This document shows positions 55,517 to 63,880 of a stretch of DNA of 64,000 nt, piece by piece. The notes beneath the pieces are model-generated. The model searched no databases. It saw only the letters and a program-made list of their open reading frames with translations, and was not told the DNA's origin. Position 1 is the stretch's first letter. Every line of letters starts with the position of its first letter. The stretch spans positions 61,519 through 125,518 of the forward strand of contig JAJECN010000051.1 in the NCBI GenBank assembly GCA_022821965.1. The letters are read 5' to 3'. The translations under genes were made by a program, and so were the position numbers. The DNA is from Candidatus Poribacteria bacterium. Its GTDB lineage: Bacteria; Poribacteria; WGA-4E; WGA-3G.

Positions 55517-56338
55517 TTAATCGTGTGCTTGAAACCGGTATACCTCTTGCGCTTCTTCAGACATGTTGTTCCATATCTCTTCTGAAACGCGTGCGCTGAA
55601 GATTCCCGGGGCATCAGGGGCATGATGAAGCCGCCGGAAATAAACCAAGGCGAGCATGTGTCTAACAGTAGCTTCTGTCCGATTCGGCATCGCTCGGTGC
55701 CAGCACCGCATATCGCGGACAACAACCGACCCCGCGGGCATCTCTAACTGAAATGAGGGGTAATTTGCCGCGCGCTCTTCCTCACAAACGTTGTAGGGTG
55801 TATTACGGACTGCTTCGTCGTCAACGATGAGATGCGAACCGGGCCACACCTCTGTCGCGCCGTTCTCTACCGTGAAATCAACAAGCGGGATGTTAACGAC
55901 AATCGTAGTAACGGGTAGGGCGAAGGGTAGTTCAGGGAAGAGCTGTCCCGAATCTCGATGAATCCACTGGATCTCGTTACGGGGACGAGTTGAGTTACAA
56001 CCGTAAGGCAGATACGCGAACACTTTCTCGCCCATTGCAGCTTTCAGGATCGGCATCGCGAAAGGACTATCAATGATGCGAGGGTCCATGAACGGCATTT
56101 TTAGCATTGGGTTCTCACCGTTTTGACCGTTTCCCTCATTACTCAGAACATTTTCCATAGCAATATTAAGCTCTGCTATCCAATCACGTGGGAGAACGCC
56201 TTCAATGACGACCAACCCTGCCTCGCGTAGGAGACGCGCCCCCGCATCAACACTTTCTGGTGTGAGTTTATTTTCTGCGCGTTCCTGATCGGAAATTTCG
56301 AGTATGGGAATGTTTACTGTTTTTCCTATAGTTTCCAT
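55517..56338 (-). CDS. Phytanoyl-CoA dioxygenase family protein (PhyH 1)
   Basis: A 273-residue Fe(II)/2-oxoglutarate-dependent oxygenase with a jelly-roll fold. The metal-binding HxD is in WIHRDSGQLFPE and the distal His in VRDMRCWHRAMPNRTEATVR, where Arg likely binds 2-oxoglutarate. Its ATG lies 3 bases after the stop of the MNT-HEPN gene (TAGCAGATG), so the two are coupled. PhyH-family enzymes in bacteria hydroxylate or modify many small substrates; none can be assigned here. Confidence 0.88.
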   Translation of the reverse strand: METIGKTVNIPILEISDQERAENKLTPESVDAGARLLREAGLVVIEGVLPRDWIAELNIAMENVLSNEGNGQNGENPMLKMPFMDPRIIDSPFAMPILKAAMGEKVFAYLPYGCNSTRPRNEIQWIHRDSGQLFPELPFALPVTTIVVNIPLVDFTVENGATEVWPGSHLIVDDEAVRNTPYNVCEEERAANYPSFQLEMPAGSVVVRDMRCWHRAMPNRTEATVRHMLALVYFRRLHHAPDAPGIFSARVSEEIWNNMSEEAQEVYRFQAHD

Positions 56339-56341
56339 CTG

Positions 56342-57100
56342 CTAAGCCTGCCTTTCTAATTCGTTTTGAGGAAGTTTTAGTTCGGATCGGATAGCTTGAC
56401 GCACCTCGGTGCAAATATGTACTGCATGCTGGGCATTCTTGGCAGTTGCTGACTTTCCGGGGTATCGAAATTCCACGGAGTATGGAGCTATAATCTGAAA
56501 ATCTGATTGCCAAGCGTGCCAACTTGGAATAGTTGTAACAATCAAATCCAGTAAACCTTTTAAATCGTGCGTTTTTGAAAAACGGATGTTCGCCTCTTGA
56601 AGCCATGCCTTTAAATATTTCTCAATACACTGTTGGGCGTGAAAGCAGATCGTATCAAAATCGGGTGCCTCTGTCTGCTGATGCAATTTGATCGCAGCAT
56701 AATTGCGTTCCGCTTTCTGTATCCACTCAAGGGTTAACTCACTCATAGAGTCTCTCTCTCTTTCCGAGATTTTCTCAAAGAGATGGTCAGGTCCATAAAG
56801 CACCTCTCCTTTTTCCGTAATTTCTCGGAGAAACCAATCGTTGTATGAGACGCGATAGGCGATTTCTTCTGGTGACCGCACCAGCACATCCATAGGAAAA
56901 CGGCGCGGAATGCGCTGGTAAATCTGCGATGCTTGGCCGCGCGTCTCCGATTCGGGGATGTCCATAACGACCAGCAAATCAACATCTGAATCTTCGGTTG
57001 GCATACCATACGCATAAGACCCAAACAGAATAACTTGTAGTGGTGCGAATTCACGCACGATGTCGTCACATGTTGCTTGAATGTCCTCGCGAGTGATCAT
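56342..57100 (-). CDS. Fused MNT nucleotidyltransferase-HEPN protein
   Basis: ATG 57100 has GGAGG 7 bases upstream; the frame extends to 57133. The 252-residue product joins two domains that are normally separate antitoxin and toxin genes. The N-terminal minimal nucleotidyltransferase has LFGSYAYGMPTEDSDVDLLV (G-S-x(8-10)-D-x-D complete), so it can likely adenylylate. The C-terminal HEPN region (ICFHAQQCIEKYLKAWLQE and KTHDLKGLL) is of the COG2250 type without an evident R-x4-6-H nuclease motif. A plausible role is self-controlled toxin or nucleotide sensor; this is inference. The gene leads an operon with PhyH 1. Confidence 0.82.
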   Translation of the reverse strand: MITREDIQATCDDIVREFAPLQVILFGSYAYGMPTEDSDVDLLVVMDIPESETRGQASQIYQRIPRRFPMDVLVRSPEEIAYRVSYNDWFLREITEKGEVLYGPDHLFEKISERERDSMSELTLEWIQKAERNYAAIKLHQQTEAPDFDTICFHAQQCIEKYLKAWLQEANIRFSKTHDLKGLLDLIVTTIPSWHAWQSDFQIIAPYSVEFRYPGKSATAKNAQHAVHICTEVRQAIRSELKLPQNELERQA

Positions 57101-57123
57101 CTGCTTTCCTCCTACTTTTCTAA

Positions 57124-57152
57124 AGTATAACATAAGCCATAAAGGAAGTCAA
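57124..57152 (-). promoter_or_regulatory. Promoter of the MNT-HEPN/PhyH 1 operon
   Basis: On the reverse strand TTGACT (57147-57152), 17 bases, TATACT (57124-57129), about 24 bases before ATG 57100. Confidence 0.65.
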
Positions 57153-57192
57153 CGTTATTGCTAAGGCAGGTTTAATCAAATCGTAGAAAAAA

Positions 57193-57222
57193 TTGTTGTT
57201 TTCTCCTGCGAATTTGTATAAA
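57193..57222 (+). promoter_or_regulatory. Promoter of the PhyH 2/SDR genes
   Basis: TTGTTG (57193-57198), 18 bases, TATAAA (57217-57222), about 60 bases before ATG 57283. It diverges from the MNT-HEPN promoter. Confidence 0.5.
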
Positions 57223-57282
57223 ATAAATTACATCCTACTGGCATCAGTTTCAGAACAACATTTACAGGCAAAGGAGCAAATA

Positions 57283-58071
57283 ATGACCCCTGAAGTCGCT
57301 TTAGAAAAACGAGAGCAGATGATTGAAGAAGGTTTCTGTGTTGTTGACGATGTTCTGACCGAGGAGTTCTTGCAGGAGCTCCGAGACGAGTCAGAACGGC
57401 TTATCGCAGGACATGTGGAACCCGAAGATGTCATCTATCAAGGACAGCACGTCAACGTCCGCGGTGAAGATAACCCCCACATTCAAAAATTGTTGGAATG
57501 GCAGCCGTCCCGCGAAGCATTAGAACAGATCGGATTCGGAGATTTTACGACCTCTGGCGGGATTATTATTCTCACGAAGGAATCCGGGGGACCTCCACTC
57601 TATTGGCATCAAGATTGGATGCGCTGGAACGATCCACTCAGCTGCGCACCGTGGCCCCAAACGATTTTTCTTAATTATTATCTCACCGACACAAACCGGG
57701 AAAATGGCTGTTTAAAGGTTATTCCAGGCACCCATCGCAAGCGGATCGATTTGCACGACATATTGGTGCCAGCACATGAACAAGGCGCGAGGTTCATTGA
57801 TGAGGACCATCCGGTCATGTTCAGCGATCATCCTGATCAGGTAGATGTCTGTGCAAAAGCGGGTTCGTTGGTAATGGCAGATGCCCGTATCTTGCATTCC
57901 GCCCACAGAAACTTTACCGATGTTCGACGTACCCTAATTCTCGCATGGCACAGTCGCCCTAATACAGTACCTGACTATTGGGATCGCGAAATCCCCGAGA
58001 TTATCGCCAATCGCGACGAGGATGCGAACTATCCGATGTCTCGGATTCCTACGCATCTTTTACAACCATAG
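57283..58071 (+). CDS. Phytanoyl-CoA dioxygenase family protein (PhyH 2)
   Basis: ATG 57283 has AAGGAG 6 bases upstream; the frame extends to 57193 without support. The 262-residue oxygenase has the metal motif HxD in PPLYWHQDWMRW and the distal His in ADARILHSAHRNFTDVRRTL with the oxoglutarate Arg. The start of the SDR gene follows 8 bases after its stop, so both are likely made from one transcript and may act on one pathway: oxygenase then reductase/dehydrogenase. Confidence 0.88.
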   Translation: MTPEVALEKREQMIEEGFCVVDDVLTEEFLQELRDESERLIAGHVEPEDVIYQGQHVNVRGEDNPHIQKLLEWQPSREALEQIGFGDFTTSGGIIILTKESGGPPLYWHQDWMRWNDPLSCAPWPQTIFLNYYLTDTNRENGCLKVIPGTHRKRIDLHDILVPAHEQGARFIDEDHPVMFSDHPDQVDVCAKAGSLVMADARILHSAHRNFTDVRRTLILAWHSRPNTVPDYWDREIPEIIANRDEDANYPMSRIPTHLLQP

Positions 58072-58079
58072 AGGGAAAT

Positions 58080-58838
58080 ATGATTCCGATTGACCTTAGC
58101 AATAGAGTAGCAGTAATTACGGGTGGTTCAGGCGCGTTAGGGCGCGTTATGGTAAGGACCTTGGCGGAAGCAGGGGCGAATATCGCAATCTGTTACTACC
58201 GAGACGAAGAAACGGCGTATCTCCTGCGAGATGAAATCACTACGATAGGTGTCCGAGCAGCTGCGGTGCAGGCAGATGTCACAAATCAGGATTCGATAAA
58301 CGCTATGCGTGATCTTGTTTCGGGGCAGCTTGGTGCAGCGGACATCATCGTTAATAATGCCGTCATTCAGTATACCTGGACCTCCGTTTTGGAGCAGCCC
58401 GCTGAAGACTACGAAAGCCAGTTCCAGTCATGTGTCTTACACAATGTGTATATGGCACAAGCCTTTGTCCCGGGTATGATTGAATCGGGTTGGGGCAGAG
58501 TCATCAGCATTAACACAGAATGTTCAATGCAGAATTTCGAGAGGCAGAGTGCGTATACATCTGGTAAACGAGGCATGGACGGAGTTTTGCGAGTGCTTGC
58601 GAAAGAGGTAGGCGCACACGGTATTACCGTCAACCAAGTTGCGCCAGGATGGACCATCAGTGAAAAGAGTGCTGACAGCCCATCAGATGAGCATTATTGG
58701 AGCAAAGTTCCGATGCAACGCCGTGGCACTGCCCAAGAAATTGCGAATACGGTGTTATTTCTCGCGTCGGATCTCGCCAGTTATATCACCGGTGCTTACA
58801 TTCCGGTGTGCGGTGGGAATGTAATGCCCACGATCTGA
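58080..58838 (+). CDS. Short-chain dehydrogenase/reductase
   Basis: ATG 58080 has GAGGG upstream; the frame to 57978 lies within PhyH 2. The 252-residue product has the cofactor motif TGGSGALGR (TGxxxGxG, about 13-21), NNAVIQY, and the active site YTSGK (Y-x-x-x-K). At the usual serine position of the tetrad (13 residues before Tyr) it has Thr (INTECSMQNF), with a Ser three residues later, so the tetrad is slightly unusual. It is NAD(P)-dependent. The substrate is not known; the neighbour suggests the product of a PhyH-type hydroxylation. Confidence 0.85.
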   Translation: MIPIDLSNRVAVITGGSGALGRVMVRTLAEAGANIAICYYRDEETAYLLRDEITTIGVRAAAVQADVTNQDSINAMRDLVSGQLGAADIIVNNAVIQYTWTSVLEQPAEDYESQFQSCVLHNVYMAQAFVPGMIESGWGRVISINTECSMQNFERQSAYTSGKRGMDGVLRVLAKEVGAHGITVNQVAPGWTISEKSADSPSDEHYWSKVPMQRRGTAQEIANTVLFLASDLASYITGAYIPVCGGNVMPTI

Positions 58839-58926
58839 TAATTTTGCTCTCTATTGAGGTGGGTATGGAAGAACATATTGTTGCGTATAAAGTGCTACAT
58901 AACCGTTTTTACTATAAGGGCAAACC

Positions 58927-59322
58927 GTGGAACTAAAAGTGTGCGCCCTCGGAATCTTGTTCAGGAATGGGCAAATTCTGTTGGGCAAAAGGTCTAAACA
59001 CCGAACTTCTTACCCGAACGTCTGGGACATGATCGGTGGACACTGCGAAAATGCTGAAATTCCGAAACAGACACTCGTCAGGGAATTGCAGGAGGAAATC
59101 GGTGTTACACCAATTCAGTTTGAACACATCAAAACCCTATTTGATTCCAATAACGATCACACTTACTATGTATTCGTGGTAACGGACTGGAAAGGTGAAC
59201 CAGAGAGTCTACAGCCAGAGGAGCACGAAATGATCGGATGGTTTAGCGTCAATGAAGCAGTAGAATTGGAGCTCGCCTTACCTATATATCGCGAATTGTT
59301 CACCAGTCTTGAAGAAAACTGA
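58927..59322 (+). CDS. Nudix hydrolase
   Basis: GTG 58927 gives 131 residues. The Nudix box GGHCENAEIPKQTLVRELQE-EIGV is complete (G-x5-E-x7-R-E-x2-E-E-x-G). Such enzymes hydrolyse nucleoside diphosphates linked to another group; the MIGG block and size fit small MutT/NudG-like members. The ribosome site is weak. It lies between SDR and PhyH 3 on the same strand. Confidence 0.87.
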   Translation: MELKVCALGILFRNGQILLGKRSKHRTSYPNVWDMIGGHCENAEIPKQTLVRELQEEIGVTPIQFEHIKTLFDSNNDHTYYVFVVTDWKGEPESLQPEEHEMIGWFSVNEAVELELALPIYRELFTSLEEN

Positions 59323-59430
59323 TTATATCCCATACCGAGGTCAACACTGAACCGGAAAGGGATTTTCCTATCGTGTGTGAAAGCCATCGCTGCGCTGGAA
59401 ATGTAATATCTAAAATCAATTGAGGGAGCT

Positions 59431-60267
59431 ATGGAACGACATAAACTTCACTATAAAATGATGAACAAATTCGATCCGTATGGAGAGACCGGAACAGACT
59501 GGGAAGTGGATGTGCATGCCACTTCCGAAGAGTTGCAAACGTTTGCCGAGACCGGTTATCTCATTCGAGACGAGCTCTTTCAAGATGAAGCACTCCAAAA
59601 GCTGAGAGATGCTCTGGATCGTTTGGAAGAACGAGAATGGGAAAAACGCGATAGTGCCATTGCCGGTAAGAAAGGTTGGGGCTTTATTCCTCGTCACCTT
59701 ATGGACAAAGATGAAGTATTTCTTGAGCTCTTGAAATTCCAACCGACTTTGTCAATTGCACGCGCAATGATGGGACCGCTCGTCCGTCTGCGCGGTTTAA
59801 GCGCACGTATCACTTACCCTGGTGACGGTCGGGAACACCAAACACCGTGGCACCAACACATGCGGGTGATTCCAAACCCAATTCCGCCATGGTTTTCACG
59901 TCCACACTGCATCGATTGTCTCATCTATCTTGACGATTTGAATGAAGATACAGGAGCAGTCGCTGTTGTCCCGGGTTCTCACGACTGGTTAGACAAAGCA
60001 TCACCGACTGTACACGAACCTGTAGAAGGTGAAGTCGAACTACGGGTGAAAGCCGGTGGTGGCGTACTGATCCATGGCAATTTGTGGCATAGAGGTTTAC
60101 CAACGCTACATGCCAAGCGGCGAATGTTAATTTTAAGTTATACACCGACATGGTTGCGGAAATCGCCTCACGGTGGCGCGCAACCGGAAGATGGGTTAAC
60201 CCACGCTTTTCTTGAAAATGCCGATTTGGAAGAACGGATGCTGTTAGGTGTGGGCGGATATTCCTAA
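59431..60267 (+). CDS. Phytanoyl-CoA dioxygenase family protein with HxH in place of HxD (PhyH 3)
   Basis: ATG 59431 has GAGGGAGCT upstream. The 278-residue protein follows the PhyH jelly-roll layout, with GYLIRDELFQDEALQKLRDA at the start and VVPGSHDWL before the distal His (HGNLWHRGLPTLHAKRRML). At the metal motif it reads TPWHQHMRVI: His-Gln-His where the other three copies in this window have His-x-Asp. The facial triad would then be three histidines, or the carboxylate must come from elsewhere. An altered or lost oxygenase activity is possible. Confidence 0.85.
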   Translation: MERHKLHYKMMNKFDPYGETGTDWEVDVHATSEELQTFAETGYLIRDELFQDEALQKLRDALDRLEEREWEKRDSAIAGKKGWGFIPRHLMDKDEVFLELLKFQPTLSIARAMMGPLVRLRGLSARITYPGDGREHQTPWHQHMRVIPNPIPPWFSRPHCIDCLIYLDDLNEDTGAVAVVPGSHDWLDKASPTVHEPVEGEVELRVKAGGGVLIHGNLWHRGLPTLHAKRRMLILSYTPTWLRKSPHGGAQPEDGLTHAFLENADLEERMLLGVGGYS

Positions 60268-60396
60268 ATCACAGGAGAAATTAAGGAAAAAATTATTGCT
60301 TTTTTGCATTCTTCATTATATATTGTATTGTAATCAGCGGGACTGACCGCGTGGGATTAAATGGACATCCCAAACCATATAATGTTGTACAATTAA

Positions 60397-60515
60397 GACT
60401 TACGCAGACATGCGATAAATCGCATTACTACAAACAGATATACCTCGGAAGGATATGTGTTTCTGAAAAGTAGTCCGGTTCGTAGCAGCGCAATTCATTG
60501 CGCATTGCGTAAGTC
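60397..60515. repeat. MITE-like element with GACTTACGCA inverted ends
   Basis: About 119 bases bounded by GACTTACGCA (60397-60406) and its reverse complement TGCGTAAGTC (60506-60515), with extended imperfect inverted arms (ATGCGATAAATCGC against GCGCAATTCATTGCGCAT; CTACAAAC against GTTCGTAG). It has no coding frame. A GGCTTACGCA end also occurs at about 55410, next to a TACAACCA stretch. It looks like a non-autonomous transposon remnant. It lies in the 619-base gene-free stretch 60268-60886. Confidence 0.65.
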
Positions 60516-60530
60516 CTGACAATGTTAGGT

Positions 60531-60603
60531 CCATGAGATACCCCTTTTTTAGCGTTTTCGTCTGTGGTAGGATGGAACGCTCCAAAGGAGTTCCCATGGA
60601 TTT
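60531..60603 (+). repeat. Direct repeat copy A upstream of the LamG gene
   Basis: CCATGAGATACCCC..., GTCTGTGGTAGGAT and AAAGGAGTTCCCATGGAT. It matches copy B at 60801-60873 along its length. Confidence 0.65.
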
Positions 60604-60800
60604 GAAAGCAACTTCCAAAGTGCTTATACCCTTTTAAGAACAACTTGGGCTATTGGAACCGCAATTCGGTGAATCCCGAAGGAGGTGTTCTTATGTTGCT
60701 CTCGTTCATTTAGGCAAACCTATTCGGAAAAAGTTCGCTTTTTTCGCTAAAATTTTGTCGAGATGTGAGCAAAGACGTGTAAAGTTTAAAATAGTCAAAT

Positions 60801-60873
60801 CCATGAGATCCCTTTTTCAGCCTTTTGGTCTGTGGTAGGATAGAGATGTTAAAAAGGAGTTCTCATAGATTTA
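60801..60873 (+). repeat. Direct repeat copy B in the LamG leader
   Basis: CCATGAGATCCC..., GTCTGTGGTAGGAT and AAAGGAGTTCTCATAGAT, ending just before the LamG ribosome site. Each copy has short imperfect inverted ends (CCATGAGA / TCTCATAG-like). Confidence 0.6.
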
Positions 60874-60886
60874 GAGGAGGCTCGTA

Positions 60887-61705
60887 ATGAAAATTAATTT
60901 CATCTTCAGGTTTTTGGTGTTAAGTCTAATGTTTATAGGAGCTGTGATAGCAAGCCACGCCCAACTCAGTGAGGAAGACCTCATCATCTACTATAGTTTC
61001 AACAAAGACACGATCAAAGGCGATGATGTCACTGATGTGTCCGGCAACAAAAATGATGGACTCATCAAAGGTAACCAGATCGAACCGGTTAAAGGCAAGG
61101 TCGGTGATGCATTGGAGTTTCCTGGAGTCGCGACAGATTACATTTCAGTTCGGGAACACCAATACGTTGACCCGATTAAGCAAATTAGCCTCGTTGCATG
61201 GGTTAAAGCGGGGCAAAGAGGCATGATTGCTTCTTGGGATCGGAGCGAATTCTTCCGGTTTGCTGTCGGTGATGACGTTGGTGGAAACAACGGAACAACT
61301 TTTGTCGCCTTCGACACTTGTTGTCCGTGTTGCCATGACTGGTTTGGTGAGACAGATGTTGCGGATGACAAATGGCATCATCTTGTCGCAACATTTGATG
61401 GCAAGGAAAAGCGGATATACGTTGACGGCAAGTTAGATCAAAAGGAGGCTGCACCCGCCAAAGTCATAGGTGCCGGTGCCGCCAGGTACGGATTTATTGG
61501 GATCGGCTCAGAAGCTGGAGGGTTTGATGCGGGTGTGGGACCGACATGGGCATTTAGCGGGATTTTAGATGAGTTCATGTTATTTCACCGCGCGCTTTCT
61601 GAAAAAGAGGTTGAACATCTCGCCAAAGGACTCGAAAACCCGTTTGATGTTGATCCCAAAGGGAAATTAAGTACAACTTGGGGTGCTATTAAAGACGCTA
61701 AGTAG
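60887..61705 (+). CDS. Secreted LamG/concanavalin A-like lectin domain protein
   Basis: A 272-residue protein with GGAGG 6 bases before ATG 60887 and a signal peptide (FRFLVLSLMFIGAVIASHA). The body is one LamG-type jelly-roll: YYSFNKDTIKGDDVTDVSGN, VGDALEFPG, ISLVAWVKAGQRGMIASW, WHHLVATFDGKEKRIYVDGK and GILDEFMLFHRALSEKEVEH. It probably binds sugar outside the cell. An odd CCPCC cluster (FDTCCPCCHDW) sits in a loop and could bind a metal. A strong terminator follows. Confidence 0.88.
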   Translation: MKINFIFRFLVLSLMFIGAVIASHAQLSEEDLIIYYSFNKDTIKGDDVTDVSGNKNDGLIKGNQIEPVKGKVGDALEFPGVATDYISVREHQYVDPIKQISLVAWVKAGQRGMIASWDRSEFFRFAVGDDVGGNNGTTFVAFDTCCPCCHDWFGETDVADDKWHHLVATFDGKEKRIYVDGKLDQKEAAPAKVIGAGAARYGFIGIGSEAGGFDAGVGPTWAFSGILDEFMLFHRALSEKEVEHLAKGLENPFDVDPKGKLSTTWGAIKDAK

Positions 61706-61723
61706 AAACTGGGTAGAAAATTG

Positions 61724-61759
61724 ACGGGCGGTGCTATAGTGCCGCCCGTTTTTATTTTT
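61724..61759 (+). terminator. Intrinsic terminator of the LamG gene
   Basis: ACGGGCGG (61724-61731) pairs with CCGCCCGT (61742-61749), followed by TTTTTATTTTTC. A clear rho-independent signal. Confidence 0.85.
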
Positions 61760-61772
61760 CTGAATAGCAACC

Positions 61773-62546
61773 TTAGGTATCCAACCCTGCGACCGCTTCC
61801 TGAATGCCGGGCCACTCTTTCCATATATCGGTGTAAGCCTCATAACCGTTCTGCTCACAATCAACATGGCGCAACCGAAAAATAACAGCGTAGCGAATAT
61901 CTGCTGCTGCATTTGGTGCTGCAGTATGAACAATCTGATGATGCGTCAGGACCACATCCCCTGCTTTACCGATTATCTGTCTTGGTCCTTCGGGCAGCTC
62001 CGGTCTCGGCATTCCGTCCGCTAATATCTCATGTCCTTCTTTCTGAAAATAATCGGCAAAGAAACTGTGCGATTTGGGCCAGACGGTAAAGTTCCCGCTG
62101 TACGGTTCTGGGACATCGGCAAGATAAATTACAGCGAGCGCAGTAAATCCACGCCGATATACCCCTTTTGCCATACCATTTTTCCCGCTTCCCAATCCAT
62201 CGAGATGTCCGCTCGGTTCGTTGGGATCTGTGTGTAACGGACCTGGAAACCGAAGTGCTATCTGTCCTGAGTTCGGAGTTTGAACGTTCCCTTCACCCAT
62301 CAACGACTCCGAAATTTGGCGAACAGGCGTTTCACTAAAGAGGTTGACAATCTCAGGGGCTTCCCGAATTTCGCTGCAGTAGGATTGTGCTCGGTAACGC
62401 TCTAAATCTCCTTCATTCATTCCAACTGCTCCGATGGAGTGATTAATCGCCTGCCGTGCTGCATCTACCATCAGTTGCGGCACAACACCAGGGATAGAAA
62501 TATAGCCGTTTTCATGGAACTCTAACTTCTGTTTACGACTGAGCAT
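61773..62546 (-). CDS. Phytanoyl-CoA dioxygenase family protein (PhyH 4)
   Basis: A 257-residue Fe(II)/2-oxoglutarate oxygenase. The metal motif is HTD in PGPLHTDPNEPSGH, the distal His in VVLTHHQIVHTAAPNAAADI with Arg following. ATG 62546 has GGAGAAAGCCTAT upstream. It is the fourth copy of this family within 7 kb and lies opposite the LamG gene, converging on its terminator. The substrate is unknown. Confidence 0.88.
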   Translation of the reverse strand: MLSRKQKLEFHENGYISIPGVVPQLMVDAARQAINHSIGAVGMNEGDLERYRAQSYCSEIREAPEIVNLFSETPVRQISESLMGEGNVQTPNSGQIALRFPGPLHTDPNEPSGHLDGLGSGKNGMAKGVYRRGFTALAVIYLADVPEPYSGNFTVWPKSHSFFADYFQKEGHEILADGMPRPELPEGPRQIIGKAGDVVLTHHQIVHTAAPNAAADIRYAVIFRLRHVDCEQNGYEAYTDIWKEWPGIQEAVAGLDT

Positions 62547-62678
62547 ATAGGCTTTCTCCAGTTTACGGGCATTAAAGTGTTCCGCCCGACAAAAGATTTT
62601 GATACTGTAATTATAGCAGGTCTAACGCTAATTGCCAAAAATTTTATCCGAGTATCGGTACGTACACGGTTGTAAGAA

Positions 62679-63407
62679 TTAATGTGTGAGTGCATAGACA
62701 ACCGCATTGATACCCATTTTCAACGCCATATCCGAATACTCACGCGGGTAAAGATCCTCAGCTGCATGTTCCCATGCATCTCCAAGATCCGTATTGAAGT
62801 TAATCATCATCATGAGCCGTCCCTTGTCGTCATAGACACCGCGGCAGTACGCTGGATATCCGTCGAACCGTTCATAAGTTCGTCCACCATAAAGTGAACG
62901 GAGTCCGGGAATTTGCATCAATTTGTCTATCTTAAAGAAGCATCGGAAGATCGGGTGGGAAATAGGGATGTCCACCGGTTCACGTTTTGGGAAAATCTTC
63001 TTGAACTCTGTATAAAACCATTTCCATTCCCGTTCCCCGTGGAAATCGTCAATGAAGATAAAACCGCCGCGTAAAAGATATTCGCGCAGATTTTTTGCTT
63101 CTGCGCGGCTTAATCTGAGACTGCCCACCTCTAACATATAGGCAAACGGATACTCAAACAGTTCCGCAGATCCGACTTCAATGATCTTCTCATAGGGATC
63201 GGCATTGATATTCGTTTGCTTACGGAGTTGCCAGATGAAGTTCCGGTCAGAGGCTGGCCAATCCACACGCCAACTACTGCGTCGCGTGAGTTGTCCACCA
63301 TACTTCAGGCGAACGAAAGTAAATAGGTCGCTGTCATTTTCTCCGTCCAGAAGAGCAGTAGGTGTGAACCCTATAACAAGTGTCGTTAGGATCAAAATCA
63401 TCCGCAT
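62679..63407 (-). CDS. DUF4159 family exported protein
   Basis: A 242-residue protein with a signal-like N-terminus (MILILTTLVIGFTPTALL). It reads FTFVRLKYGGQL, FEYPFAYMLEVGSLRLSRAE, GGFIFIDDFHGEREWKWF and YPREYSDMALKMGINAVVYA, the pattern of DUF4159, a domain of unknown function often carried by envelope proteins of Planctomycetes, Gemmatimonadetes and related groups. It resembles class I glutamine amidotransferase-like folds (FIDDFHG) but lacks a catalytic Cys. GGAGAACC lies upstream of the ATG. Confidence 0.85.
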   Translation of the reverse strand: MRMILILTTLVIGFTPTALLDGENDSDLFTFVRLKYGGQLTRRSSWRVDWPASDRNFIWQLRKQTNINADPYEKIIEVGSAELFEYPFAYMLEVGSLRLSRAEAKNLREYLLRGGFIFIDDFHGEREWKWFYTEFKKIFPKREPVDIPISHPIFRCFFKIDKLMQIPGLRSLYGGRTYERFDGYPAYCRGVYDDKGRLMMMINFNTDLGDAWEHAAEDLYPREYSDMALKMGINAVVYALTH

Positions 63408-63590
63408 ATAGTTGGTTCTCCACTTTCGTTCTGTCCGAATACGGGGTAGGCAGAAGACCTATCGGTATTGCCCTTCTATGGAATGTGAGGATAAGTATTT
63501 TAAAAGAAGTACATATAGTGTAGCACAATCTGTACGAAAATGAAAAATAATTTGGTAATTGACGCGCAATGTCTCAGACCTGGACCGATA

Positions 63591-63880
63591 GGTGCGGTTT
63601 CCTAACCGCATCCATAGGTGTCAATTTAGGGATTCTGCACGGCATTTTACAGGGACTCTCTCCAAATGCCGCCCCTACGGGGCTTGGTGGTGGAAGACAA
63701 CGTTTTTCTACACAGATACCATCCCTACGGGATTCAAGAGGTTTTTGAAGTCTTCAAGGTTTCTGTGTAAAACTCGGTGCGGTTGGGAAACCGCACCATA
63801 GGTGTCAATTTTAGAAAAACAACCGTTTCAACCCCCGGACCCGGTAGGTGCGGTTTCCCAACCGCACCATAGGTGTCAAT
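63591..63880. repeat. Second copy of the composite GTGCGGTT repeat array
   Basis: Blocks GGTGCGGTTTCCTAACCGCA (63591-63610), CCATAGGTGTCAATTTAGGG, GCCGCCCCTACGGGGC, CTACACAGATACC, GTGCGGTTGGGAAACCGCAC and CAACCGTTTCAACCCC match the array at 17695-18006, with the last part inverted relative to it. The gene-free stretch runs from 63408 to 63880 and holds nothing else recognisable. Confidence 0.8.

Noticed and set aside
60268..60886. A gene in the PhyH 3-LamG gap
   Set aside because: All frames are short and lie in repeats; no ribosome site with a coherent protein was found.
63592..63801. 69-codon frame in the right-hand repeat array
   Set aside because: It is built from palindromic repeats shared with 17695-18006, so it is not a gene.
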